From a bacterium (GTDB taxonomy: Bacteria; Patescibacteriota; Patescibacteriia; CAIQCM01): a stretch of 30,333 bases of DNA. Within the stretch, counting starts at the first letter, position 1. Every line of letters starts with the position of its first letter. Location of the stretch: contig JAHFIF010000002.1 in the NCBI GenBank assembly GCA_023246535.1, positions 1-30,333 of the forward strand. Direction: 5' to 3'. The position numbers were made by a program, and so were the translations under genes. The notes under the pieces were generated by a model, which saw only the letters and a list, made by a program, of their open reading frames with translations, did no database searches and was not told where the DNA came from. This document shows, piece after piece, positions 13,439-20,153 of this stretch.

Positions 13439-15280
13439 TTAGTGCGCGTCATCCGGCGGGACCTCCAAATACTTTAGCGCATAAGAGGCAATGTCGCCAA
13501 AAAGCGGCGCGGCGGAACTTTCGGCGAATTGCACGTCCTTGGGGCGGTCCATGCGCACGACCATGACAAAACGCGGATTGGTGACCGGCGCAAAACCGGC
13601 GAACGTGCCGATCGTCGCGTGCGGGTCGCTGTCGTAACCGGTGCCGTCGCTTTTGGGAATTTGCGCCGTACCGGTCTTGCCCGCGACCAAATATCCGGGC
13701 ACGGCGGCGCGCTTGCCGTGGCCGTTCTTGACGACGGAAACAAGCATGCCGGTGAGCAGTCCGGCGGCGCTGTCGGAAATGACCTGGCGGACGGTGCGCG
13801 GCTGCGTTTTAACTGTCGTCCCGTCGGGGTGCACGATCGAATCGACGATATACGGCCTCATCACCTTGCCGCCGTTCGCGATGGCGCCGTAGGCCACGGC
13901 GACCTGAAGCGTGGTCGCGGTTATCCCCTGCCCGAACGAAGCGCTGGCCGCGTCGACCGGCCGCTTGCTGGCCAGCGACTGCAAATTGCCGGGCGATTCG
14001 GTATCCAACTCGATCCCTGTCCGCATGCCAAAGCCGAAAGCCTTTAAATAAGCTTCGTACTTTTCCATGCCGGTCAGCTGCATGGCAAAAATGGCGCCGG
14101 TGTTAAGCGATTTGTCGAGCACCTCGATCATCGTCTGCAACCCGAGAACCTGGTGATCGGAGTTGTTGATCACTTGCGATCCAAACTTCATGGTGCCAGT
14201 GTCGTTATAGGTGGTATTCGGGGTGAGCACGCCGGAATCAAGCGCGGCCGCCATGGTGACCGCCTTCATGACCGAGCCCGGTTCATAAGCGTTCCAGATC
14301 GAAGCATTATTGAAAACCGAGGCGCTGGCCACGTGATTATATTCGTTGGGATCAAAATCCGGCGTCCCGCACATCGCCAGGATCGCGCCGGTCGACGGAT
14401 CCATCATGATGACCGAACCGCTATCGGCATTATGCAGTTTGACCGCCGCCTTGAGCTTGTCGCAGACCGCCGCCTCCAAGGTCCGATCGACCGTTAAAAC
14501 AATATTTGAACCGTCTTCTTTTTCTTGAATGCCGCCGTCGCCGGAAGCGAGCAAATTGCCCTTGGGGTCGTGCGAGGCCGTTAAGAACCCGGCCGTTCCC
14601 GACAGCTCTTTATTCCAATAACCCTCCAGGCCGTAGAGCCCGGTCTTCTCGTCGCCCTGATAACCGACAAACCCCAGAATTTGTCCGCTGAAACCGTTCT
14701 CCGGGTAATAGCGGGCTTTTTCCGGCGCGAAATTAACATTGGGAAAATTCAACGCCTTGATCGCGTCCGCCAGTTTATTGTCGATCCCGTGGCCGAGCGG
14801 CGCATAGGCGGCGTTCGCGGTCCCCAGCCGCTTAACCAGCTCCGCCTCTTTGTCGGACAAATTTTTCTTGGCCAGGGCGGTGATCTCTTCGGGTTTTTTA
14901 TCCGTCGGATCGACGGGCGCCGCCAAAAGCGGCGCGAGCGCCTTGGCTTCGTCGGCCGCATTCAACGGCTTGCGATTGTCGGAATACACGGTCCAAAGAT
15001 CGATGTTCGTTGCCACCGGGTAGAGCGACGAGGAATCACGTTCGCGCACCAGGATCTGGCCGCGTTCGGGCAACAGTTTGTCAAAAAGTTCGTGCTGACC
15101 GCTCGCCAGCAGCGAATAAAAATGCCCTTGGACGATCTGCAACTGAACCAGACGAACCCCGATCGCCAGGACAATAAAAACAACGCCGCCCGCGAGGATC
15201 CGGTCGCGGACGAGCATGCCTCCGGAGAGAGCGCCGGGTCGCGAGACTTTGTGCTTAACGTTATATTTGACGGCGTTCAT
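13439..15280 (-). CDS. Class B penicillin-binding protein (FtsI/PBP2 family transpeptidase)
   Basis: Cross-links peptidoglycan, with its active site outside the membrane. 613 residues: a short basic cytoplasmic tail, one transmembrane helix at about 28-48 (ILAGGVVFIVLAIGVRLVQL), the non-catalytic dimerisation region to about 250 (LPERGQILVRER, FSGQILGFVGYQG, GLYGLEGYWNKELSG), and the transpeptidase domain with all three motifs: S336-V-M-K339, S391-L-N393 and K535-T-G. Clade members with this layout include both FtsI and PBP2/SpoVD, so I give no symbol. It lies between a membrane-anchored protein (14 bp upstream) and murF, consistent with a wall-synthesis operon. No Shine-Dalgarno precedes the ATG at 15280. 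Confidence 0.93.
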   Translation of the reverse strand: MNAVKYNVKHKVSRPGALSGGMLVRDRILAGGVVFIVLAIGVRLVQLQIVQGHFYSLLASGQHELFDKLLPERGQILVRERDSSSLYPVATNIDLWTVYSDNRKPLNAADEAKALAPLLAAPVDPTDKKPEEITALAKKNLSDKEAELVKRLGTANAAYAPLGHGIDNKLADAIKALNFPNVNFAPEKARYYPENGFSGQILGFVGYQGDEKTGLYGLEGYWNKELSGTAGFLTASHDPKGNLLASGDGGIQEKEDGSNIVLTVDRTLEAAVCDKLKAAVKLHNADSGSVIMMDPSTGAILAMCGTPDFDPNEYNHVASASVFNNASIWNAYEPGSVMKAVTMAAALDSGVLTPNTTYNDTGTMKFGSQVINNSDHQVLGLQTMIEVLDKSLNTGAIFAMQLTGMEKYEAYLKAFGFGMRTGIELDTESPGNLQSLASKRPVDAASASFGQGITATTLQVAVAYGAIANGGKVMRPYIVDSIVHPDGTTVKTQPRTVRQVISDSAAGLLTGMLVSVVKNGHGKRAAVPGYLVAGKTGTAQIPKSDGTGYDSDPHATIGTFAGFAPVTNPRFVMVVRMDRPKDVQFAESSAAPLFGDIASYALKYLEVPPDDAH

Positions 15281-15294
15281 GTAACGATCGGGAT

Positions 15295-16365
15295 TTATTT
15301 TCCCTCGAACGGATGATCCGTTCCGTAGAAGAGCTTAATCAAATTCGGCAGCGGGCCGGCGGTTTTTCCGGTTCCGCCTTTTCCGTTAGCGAGCGGCACG
15401 GTCGGAATACCCATGTTCACGTTGAGGATGGGAACCGGGATATCAAACGGCAGCGCGACCTTCACGCCCGAAAGCGACGTGCCGGAAAGACGGCGAACGA
15501 GTTCGATGAGCGGCTGGCTGACGGCGGGCGGCGTCACGCTCGCGGTTTTGTTATAGTTGGAAAAACGCAGATCAAGATGGAAAGACGACGGCGAACCCTT
15601 GGCAACCAAAAGCGCCTCGCGGAGCGTGCCGTCGTTGCGCGCCACCCAAATTTCGCCGGTGACCGGCGGCAATCCGGCGACGTACTTGGTCAGCCCTTTC
15701 TTTTCGCCATCGTCAAGCGGCGCGCCTTTGACCGCAGTTTTGAGTTCCGAGAACAGATCGAGCAAAATGGCGCGATCCATGACCACCTTGTACGGCGTGG
15801 TCAGAACGTTATCGATGAAAACCGGCGTGCCGGCGGAGAGCGGCGAGAAAGGAATGTGCTTTTTCCCAATCGCCACGATCGCCTGCAGATCGGCTTCGGT
15901 AAAATTGTTGGTCAGTTCGGGGAAAAGCCGGTCGCGTCCCACGGCCAAAAGCGTATTCACGTCCATGTTGGCCCAGGTCGATTGCAAGGCGCCGGGCAGC
16001 AGGTTCGGAATGCCGGCGATCTGGTCGAAGCGCAAATAAATGCTGCCGTCCTTGGCTTGCGCTTGGCCGTTGCCGTAAAAGGTCTGCCCCTGGGCTTGGA
16101 ACGAAAAATTGAGGTCGGCGACTGGCGCGGTCAAAACGCGTTTGTCGAGCTGGCCTTTGACATTGAACGACAGGCCGTTCGCGCCGTCATCTTGCGCTTC
16201 CAAGGCCAGGTCGAAGCTTTTGGCATCGAGCAGATGCGTGAAAGCGCCGTTGACCACCCGCGTCGGCGACTTTAAATACCAATACGTCCCCAGGAGCTGG
16301 AAAACAATGACCCCGGCGATCAAGACAATCCCGCCTAAAATGACAAAAAGAATGATGCGTCGCAT
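15295..16365 (-). CDS. Membrane-anchored extracytoplasmic protein, unknown function
   Basis: 356 residues. One N-terminal transmembrane helix (about 3-27, RIILFVILGGIVLIAGVIVFQLLG) follows two Arg, so the rest should be outside. The exported part looks beta-rich with alternating polar and hydrophobic residues (FDLALEAQD, LSFNVKGQLD, DLNFSFQAQG, GEIWVARNDGTLREALLV, FHLDLRFSNYNKT), similar in feel to LolA/LppX-type lipid-binding folds, but I cannot assign it. The C-terminus is rich in Gly, Pro and Lys (LANGKGGTGKTAGPLP); its GGTGKT is not a P-loop in context. It is 14 bp upstream of the PBP, so a role in wall assembly is plausible. A TTAAAAT box just before the start hints at a leaderless transcript. 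Confidence 0.75.
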   Translation of the reverse strand: MRRIILFVILGGIVLIAGVIVFQLLGTYWYLKSPTRVVNGAFTHLLDAKSFDLALEAQDDGANGLSFNVKGQLDKRVLTAPVADLNFSFQAQGQTFYGNGQAQAKDGSIYLRFDQIAGIPNLLPGALQSTWANMDVNTLLAVGRDRLFPELTNNFTEADLQAIVAIGKKHIPFSPLSAGTPVFIDNVLTTPYKVVMDRAILLDLFSELKTAVKGAPLDDGEKKGLTKYVAGLPPVTGEIWVARNDGTLREALLVAKGSPSSFHLDLRFSNYNKTASVTPPAVSQPLIELVRRLSGTSLSGVKVALPFDIPVPILNVNMGIPTVPLANGKGGTGKTAGPLPNLIKLFYGTDHPFEGK

Positions 16366-16395
16366 ATGTGCTTATTTTAACACGACCTTTGCGAC

Positions 16396-16436
16396 GGGGA
16401 CAGGCCCCTTTTCAATATTATACAGGGCCTGTCCCC
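16396..16436. repeat. 12-bp-arm inverted repeat containing the rarA stop codon
   Basis: GGGGACAGGCCC (16396-16407) and GGGCCTGTCCCC (16425-16436) are exact inverted copies with a 17-nt spacer. The rarA stop lies in the spacer, so one arm encodes its last residues (GTGP). No T-tract follows, so it is a poor intrinsic terminator and may be a dispersed repeat. Confidence 0.75.
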
Positions 16437-17677
16437 ATATACTTCTGCCCTTTCAGTTTCTCCGGCAAATAGTCCTGTTCAACCGGGCCTTTGAATTTTG
16501 GATTGTACTTATATCCCTTGCCATAATCCAATTCTTTCATGAGCTTCGTCGGCGCATTGCGCAGATGGAGCGGGACCGGTTCATTGGGCAGTTCGGCAAT
16601 GTCTTTTTGAATGGCTTGATAGGCGGCGTAGACCGCATTTGATTTTGGCGCTTTGGCGAGATAGGCGGCGCAATGGGCTAAAATAACATTGCACTCCGGC
16701 ATGCCGATGGCGTGCGCCGCATGATAGGCGCTCATGGCGATCACCAGCGCTTGCGAATCGGCCAAACCGACGTCTTCGGAGGCGAAACGGACCAAACGGC
16801 GGGCAACATAAAGCGGATCCTCCCCCGCCTCAAGCATGCGTCCGAGCCAGTAGAGCGCCGCGTCGGCGTCCGAGCCGCGCATCGATTTGTGCAGCGCCGA
16901 AATGATGTTGTAATGTTCCTCCCCGGTCTTGTCGTAGCGCAAATGCGTTTTGGCCAGCGCGTATTTGACGGCCTCGATCTTTAAAACATGGCGCTTGGAA
17001 ATTTTGAGCGCCTTGGCCGCGATCTCCAGCGAGTTGAGCGCCACCCGCGCGTCGCCGTCGGCAATGTAAGCGAGAAATTCGATCGCCTCGGCGTCGACTT
17101 TTATTTTCCCGTCGAGCCCTTCCGGACTTTTGAGCGCCCGCTCCAGCAATTTTTTAATATCGTCGGCCGTCAATTTTTCCAGCACGAAAACGCGGCAGCG
17201 CGACAGCAGCGCGCCGTTCACCTCGAACGAAGGATTCTCGGTGGTTGCGCCGATCAGCGTGATGACGCCCGACTCAACGTGCGGCAACAGCGCGTCTTGC
17301 TGGCTTTTGTTCCAGCGATGGATCTCGTCGACGAAAAGAATGGTCCGCGTGTTCGCAAGCTTGCGTTTTTCCTTGGCTTCGTCGACGACGCGGCGCAGCT
17401 CGGCGATCCCCGATGAGACGGCGGAGACTTGCTCGAAGCGCGACCGCGTCAGTTTGGCGATAATGCGCGCGAGCGTCGTCTTCCCGGTTCCCGGCGGGCC
17501 CCAAAAGATCATCGACGGCAGTTCGTCGCGTTCGATCAGGATGCGCAAAGTCGCGCCGGCGCCAATGAGCTTTTCCTGCCCCGCATAATCGTCGAGCGCC
17601 GTCGGCCGCATCCGGTCCGCCAAAGGCGCGGACTTTTTGAGCTCTTGTTCAAGTTTTAGGTCGAAGAGGTCGGACAT
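16418..17677 (-). CDS. rarA: Replication-associated recombination protein RarA (MgsA)
   Basis: AAA+ ATPase of the clamp-loader-like RarA/WRNIP1 family that acts at stalled replication forks. 419 residues: PLADRMRPTALDDYAGQEKLIG at the N-terminus (family signature RP..ldd..GQ.hl.g), Walker A WGPPGTGKTTLA at about 58-69, Walker B ILFVDEIHRWNKSQQDALLPHVE, sensor 1 LIGATTENPSFEVNGALLSRCRVF, and the C-terminal RarA part with LHKSMRGSDADAALYWLGRMLEAGEDPLYVARRLVRFASEDVGLAD. The end (YNPKFKGPVEQDYLPEKLKGQKYMG) is also typical. The length is normal. It is a single gene with no Shine-Dalgarno. Confidence 0.97.
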   Translation of the reverse strand: MSDLFDLKLEQELKKSAPLADRMRPTALDDYAGQEKLIGAGATLRILIERDELPSMIFWGPPGTGKTTLARIIAKLTRSRFEQVSAVSSGIAELRRVVDEAKEKRKLANTRTILFVDEIHRWNKSQQDALLPHVESGVITLIGATTENPSFEVNGALLSRCRVFVLEKLTADDIKKLLERALKSPEGLDGKIKVDAEAIEFLAYIADGDARVALNSLEIAAKALKISKRHVLKIEAVKYALAKTHLRYDKTGEEHYNIISALHKSMRGSDADAALYWLGRMLEAGEDPLYVARRLVRFASEDVGLADSQALVIAMSAYHAAHAIGMPECNVILAHCAAYLAKAPKSNAVYAAYQAIQKDIAELPNEPVPLHLRNAPTKLMKELDYGKGYKYNPKFKGPVEQDYLPEKLKGQKYMGTGPV

Positions 17678-17723
17678 GTACCACTAGTTAACGCCTAAAA
17701 GAGCCGTTCTGCAACGTTATATC

Positions 17724-17752
17724 TTGACAAAATGGCTAATTTATTATATTAT
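17724..17752 (+). promoter_or_regulatory. Strong promoter of the 17797 gene
   Basis: Perfect TTGACA (17724-17729), 17-nt spacer, TATTAT (17747-17752). Confidence 0.88.
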
Positions 17753-17796
17753 TCGCAGTTCTTGAACAATTAACGTCCGAACCAAAAGGAGAGTCG

Positions 17797-18435
17797 ATGC
17801 TTCAAGTCATTTTGTTCTACAACAAGCTGGAGAAGTCCCGCGGCAGAAAGCTAAACGGCCGTAACTTCCGGTATCGCGGAGTCCAAATTCGTTTCAATCA
17901 CCATGGCTACTACTACGTCGAGCTGCCACAATTGGACAGTGAAATTCCCGCTGCGGTTGCGGATTTGGCCGAATGCCTGTGTTTCGAAGAAAACATCCCC
18001 GGACCGGGACACCAGTGGCGCCATGGCGACTATAGGCATCTTGATACCGGCGAGGCTAGCGCCTTTTTCGACAAAGACGGAAAAGGCAACCGAGTCCTCA
18101 AGATGCGCGCCCAGACGCGCACCAGTCTCATCGAGCTCCGCAAAATAGTCATGCAGGTTAAACCCGGCGATCGCAACCGGATGAATGGCTTGATCGAGCC
18201 GCCCATCGATGCCTGGAACGCCGGCTATGAAGCCTGCATGACGGGGATCGAAGATGCGATCACGCCGGTAGTTGACGGCAAACTTGCCATCGTCCTGGCG
18301 ACGATATTCAAAGATGCCAATTACAACGAAAAGATTTGGCCGCACTTTTCCGCTTGGCGGGATTCGCAACCAGACAAGGGTGGCAATAACGCTTTCATAA
18401 AGTGGGTGGCCACTCTCCTTCCCCAATCGAAGTAG
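17797..18435 (+). CDS. Soluble protein of unknown function
   Basis: 212 residues with no signal peptide or membrane helix. The N-terminus is basic and Tyr-rich (NKLEKSRGRKLNGRNFRYRGVQIRFNHHGYYYVELP); then come an acidic, aromatic middle with Trp/His residues (GPGHQWRHGDYRHLDTGEASAFFDKDGKGN) and a C-terminal half with several Trp (IDAWNAGYEACMTGIEDAI, IWPHFSAWRDS, FIKWVATLL). I recognise no family. The gene is well supported by a consensus promoter, AAAAGGAGAGTCG before the ATG at 17797, and a strong terminator. It is the first of three plus-strand genes inserted between rarA and the envelope operon, which face the other way. Confidence 0.8.
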   Translation: MLQVILFYNKLEKSRGRKLNGRNFRYRGVQIRFNHHGYYYVELPQLDSEIPAAVADLAECLCFEENIPGPGHQWRHGDYRHLDTGEASAFFDKDGKGNRVLKMRAQTRTSLIELRKIVMQVKPGDRNRMNGLIEPPIDAWNAGYEACMTGIEDAITPVVDGKLAIVLATIFKDANYNEKIWPHFSAWRDSQPDKGGNNAFIKWVATLLPQSK

Positions 18436-18453
18436 GTCCGAACAACAACCGCC

Positions 18454-18489
18454 CGAGGGACGACGCACGCATCGTCCCTCGTTTTTTTT
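18454..18489 (+). terminator. Intrinsic terminator of the 17797 gene
   Basis: Perfect 10-bp stem CGAGGGACGA/TCGTCCCTCG with an 8-nt loop, followed by eight T. Its core resembles the terminator at 19419-19447. Confidence 0.95.
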
Positions 18490-18516
18490 ATTCTTACACC
18501 TTTGACACGATCGGGG

Positions 18517-18545
18517 TTGACGTTCGTTTACAAACCCGCTAATCT
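18517..18545 (+). promoter_or_regulatory. Probable promoter of the 18602-19394 gene pair
   Basis: TTGACG (18517-18522), 17-nt spacer, TAATCT (18540-18545). A second TTGACA at 18502-18507 is an alternative -35 box. Confidence 0.6.
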
Positions 18546-18601
18546 CATCTGGTTATTGAGGCCGTTAAAACGGCGTCATCAACAAAAGAAAGGACCGTAA
18601 A

Positions 18602-19216
18602 TTGAAAAGCATCTGCATTTGGCTGACCGGACTGCTGGAGCTGACCTCCTTCATCCGCTACGCCTATCTCCTGCGCCATAAACGGATCAGTCCGACCCCG
18701 GCGATGTGGGTCATGTTCACAAGCGGCGTCGGCCTGAGCTTTCTCACCTACGCTTTTGCCGAACAGCACGATTTCCGTTCGGGAATCTTGAACACCGTCG
18801 ACGTGGCCGGCTGCGGCGCGACGCTCATCCTGGTTCTGCTCTGGGGCGCGCGCGGCGAACGGTTCGACCGGTTCGAGCGCTGGTACTTGGCCGCGGCTGG
18901 TTTGGTCGTCGTGTATTGGATCGCCTCCAAAGATCCGATCACGTCGAACATCTGCACGCAGCTGCTGATTGGCGCCGGTTACATTCCGACCCTGCGCAAA
19001 ATGCGCCGCGTCAAAAAGAACACCGAGCCGTTCATGAGCTGGACAATCATGCTGCTGGCGGCCCTGGCGGGTTTGTATCCGGCGATCGCGAACGGCAACG
19101 CCTTGGCCGTCGTCTACGTCGTCCGCACGATCATCATGGTCTCGTTCATGCTCATACTCATGGCCGTTTACCACTTTCGCACGCAACGGAGGAGTAATGC
19201 CCAAAAAACTGATTGA
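18602..19216 (+). CDS. Seven-helix membrane protein, PQ-loop-like
   Basis: 204 residues from a TTG start at 18602, chosen because AAAGGA lies 7 bases upstream and no ATG fits. There are seven hydrophobic segments: about residues 5-20, 34-52, 62-82, 96-108, 118-130, 142-160 and 167-188. Positive residues cluster between helices 1-2 (RHKR) and 5-6 (RKMRRVKKN). The pattern TQLLIGAGYIPTLRKMRRVKKNTEPFMSWTIMLLAALAGLYPAI is reminiscent of PQ-loop/SWEET-type proteins, where a Pro in the helix is followed by a basic loop and Trp. No transport substrate can be stated. The 3' end overlaps the next gene by 20 bp, so the two are translationally linked. Confidence 0.75.
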   Translation: MKSICIWLTGLLELTSFIRYAYLLRHKRISPTPAMWVMFTSGVGLSFLTYAFAEQHDFRSGILNTVDVAGCGATLILVLLWGARGERFDRFERWYLAAAGLVVVYWIASKDPITSNICTQLLIGAGYIPTLRKMRRVKKNTEPFMSWTIMLLAALAGLYPAIANGNALAVVYVVRTIIMVSFMLILMAVYHFRTQRRSNAQKTD

Positions 19217-19394
19217 GATTTGCATTGTCGTGGCCATCATCGGCATCCTGATCGCCATCGGCGAACCGCTTTTTGGAAAGCATCCAGGCTATTCAAGAGC
19301 CTGCGTCAACGGCGTGTCGTACCTGCAGTTTCCCAACGGATCAACGACCGTTGAATTCACCAAGGACGGCACCATCAAGACCTGCAACGAGTAA
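19197..19394 (+). CDS. 65-residue pilin-like membrane peptide
   Basis: The ATG at 19197 follows GGAGGAGTA, inside the end of the seven-helix gene. Residues 5-22 (LIEICIVVAIIGILIAIG) match the core of the type IV pilin N-helix (LIEL-x-IVVAIIGIL-x-AIA), including the conserved Glu7 after Leu-Ile. The canonical Gly/Phe-Thr prepilin cleavage site is replaced by MPKK, so processing is doubtful. The rest is a tiny exported domain (about 30-65) with two Cys (36 and 63) that could bridge, and a beta-like end (STTVEFTKDGTIKTC). It could be a minimal pseudopilin or a phage-like small membrane protein. It is cotranscribed with the upstream gene and followed by a terminator. Confidence 0.7.
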   Translation: MPKKLIEICIVVAIIGILIAIGEPLFGKHPGYSRACVNGVSYLQFPNGSTTVEFTKDGTIKTCNE

Positions 19395-19418
19395 GGACAA
19401 TTGGCGAAACACCGCTCT

Positions 19419-19447
19419 GGGGACGACGCGCGTCGTCCCTCTTTTTA
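19419..19447 (+). terminator. Intrinsic terminator of the 18602-19394 unit
   Basis: Perfect 20-bp palindrome GGGACGACGC/GCGTCGTCCC (19420-19439), then CTTTTTATTT. It overlaps the stop codon of the convergent uppS gene. Confidence 0.88.
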
Positions 19448-20152
19448 TTTCCCGTATCGGCGCTCGCGGTCGGCATACCAACCGATCGCGGCGTCGAGGT
19501 CGGACTCGGAAAAATCCGGCCAGTGTTTTTCTAAAAACAAAAGCTCGCTGTAGGCGGATTGCCACAACAGAAAACCGGACAAGCGCTGTTCGCCGGAAGT
19601 GCGGATAATGAGGTCGGGGTCGGGCAGGCCGGCGGTGTCGAGGTGTTGCGCGATCGATTCTTCGGTGATCGAAAGTGCTGGATCCCGACTTTCGTCGGGA
19701 TGACGGAGATACGATTCCGCCGCTTTACATGCCGCCCGCACGATCTCATTGCGGCCGCCGTAGGAAACGGCGAGCTGCATCGTGCCGCCGGTGTTGTTCT
19801 TGGTCCGCTCTTCGGCGGCGGCTATCGCCTTTTGCAATTTTTCCGAAAGATCGGCGCGGCGGCCGATCAGCTTGAGGCGGAAATTGTTCTTCATGAAAAT
19901 TTCCAGATCGCGCGTCACGGCCGACATGAGGAGATCCATCAAATAGCCGACCTCGTCTTGCGCCCGCTTCCAGTTCTCGGTCGAGAAAGCAAAGAGCGTC
20001 ACGCATTCGACGCCGCGCGTCGCGCACCACGGCCCGATCTTTTTGACCAGCTCATAGCCGGCCAGGTGGCCCTGGAGCGTCGGCAAACCCCGCTCGCGCG
20101 CCCAGCGGCGATTGCCGTCCATAATGAAACCGATGTGTTTTGGCGTGTTCAT
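19445..20152 (-). CDS. uppS: Undecaprenyl diphosphate synthase
   Basis: Cis-prenyltransferase that makes the C55 carrier for peptidoglycan and glycan synthesis. 235 residues from the ATG at 20152; an upstream in-frame extension is discarded because family homology starts at HIGFIMDGNRRWARERG (catalytic Asp in MDGN). Further motifs are GHLAGYE, LFAFSTENWKR, AVSYGGRNEIVRA, DLIIRTSGEQRLSGFLLWQSAYSEL and HWPDF, and the end DRERRYGK. A loop at LRHPDESRDPALS is encoded by a dispersed-type palindrome (19682-19701) in a region that varies between UppS proteins. It is last in the overlapping envelope operon, starting 1 bp after the rml fusion stop. Its product probably serves the upstream glycosyltransferases. 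Confidence 0.97.
   Translation of the reverse strand: MNTPKHIGFIMDGNRRWARERGLPTLQGHLAGYELVKKIGPWCATRGVECVTLFAFSTENWKRAQDEVGYLMDLLMSAVTRDLEIFMKNNFRLKLIGRRADLSEKLQKAIAAAEERTKNNTGGTMQLAVSYGGRNEIVRAACKAAESYLRHPDESRDPALSITEESIAQHLDTAGLPDPDLIIRTSGEQRLSGFLLWQSAYSELLFLEKHWPDFSESDLDAAIGWYADRERRYGK
19682..19701. repeat. Palindromic repeat inside the uppS coding region
   Basis: ATCCCGAC-TTTC-GTCGGGAT, a perfect 8-bp stem with a TTTC loop, followed by GACGG. Read on the uppS strand it encodes part of HPDESRDP, a peptide known from a widespread class of intragenic and extragenic bacterial palindromes. It keeps the frame. Confidence 0.75.
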
Positions 20153-20153
20153 T

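Noticed and set aside
13379..13440. CRISPR-like array
   Set aside because: The AAAAGTTAAAAG units are short, contiguous and without spacers, so this is a simple repeat.
15313..16275. 320-codon plus-strand frame over the membrane-anchored protein
   Set aside because: Antisense shadow; the minus-strand protein has a proper signal-anchor and operon spacing.
18545..19258. 237-codon minus-strand frame over the seven-helix gene
   Set aside because: The plus-strand gene has Shine-Dalgarno, hydrophobic helices, coupling to the next gene and a terminator; the minus frame is polar low-complexity.
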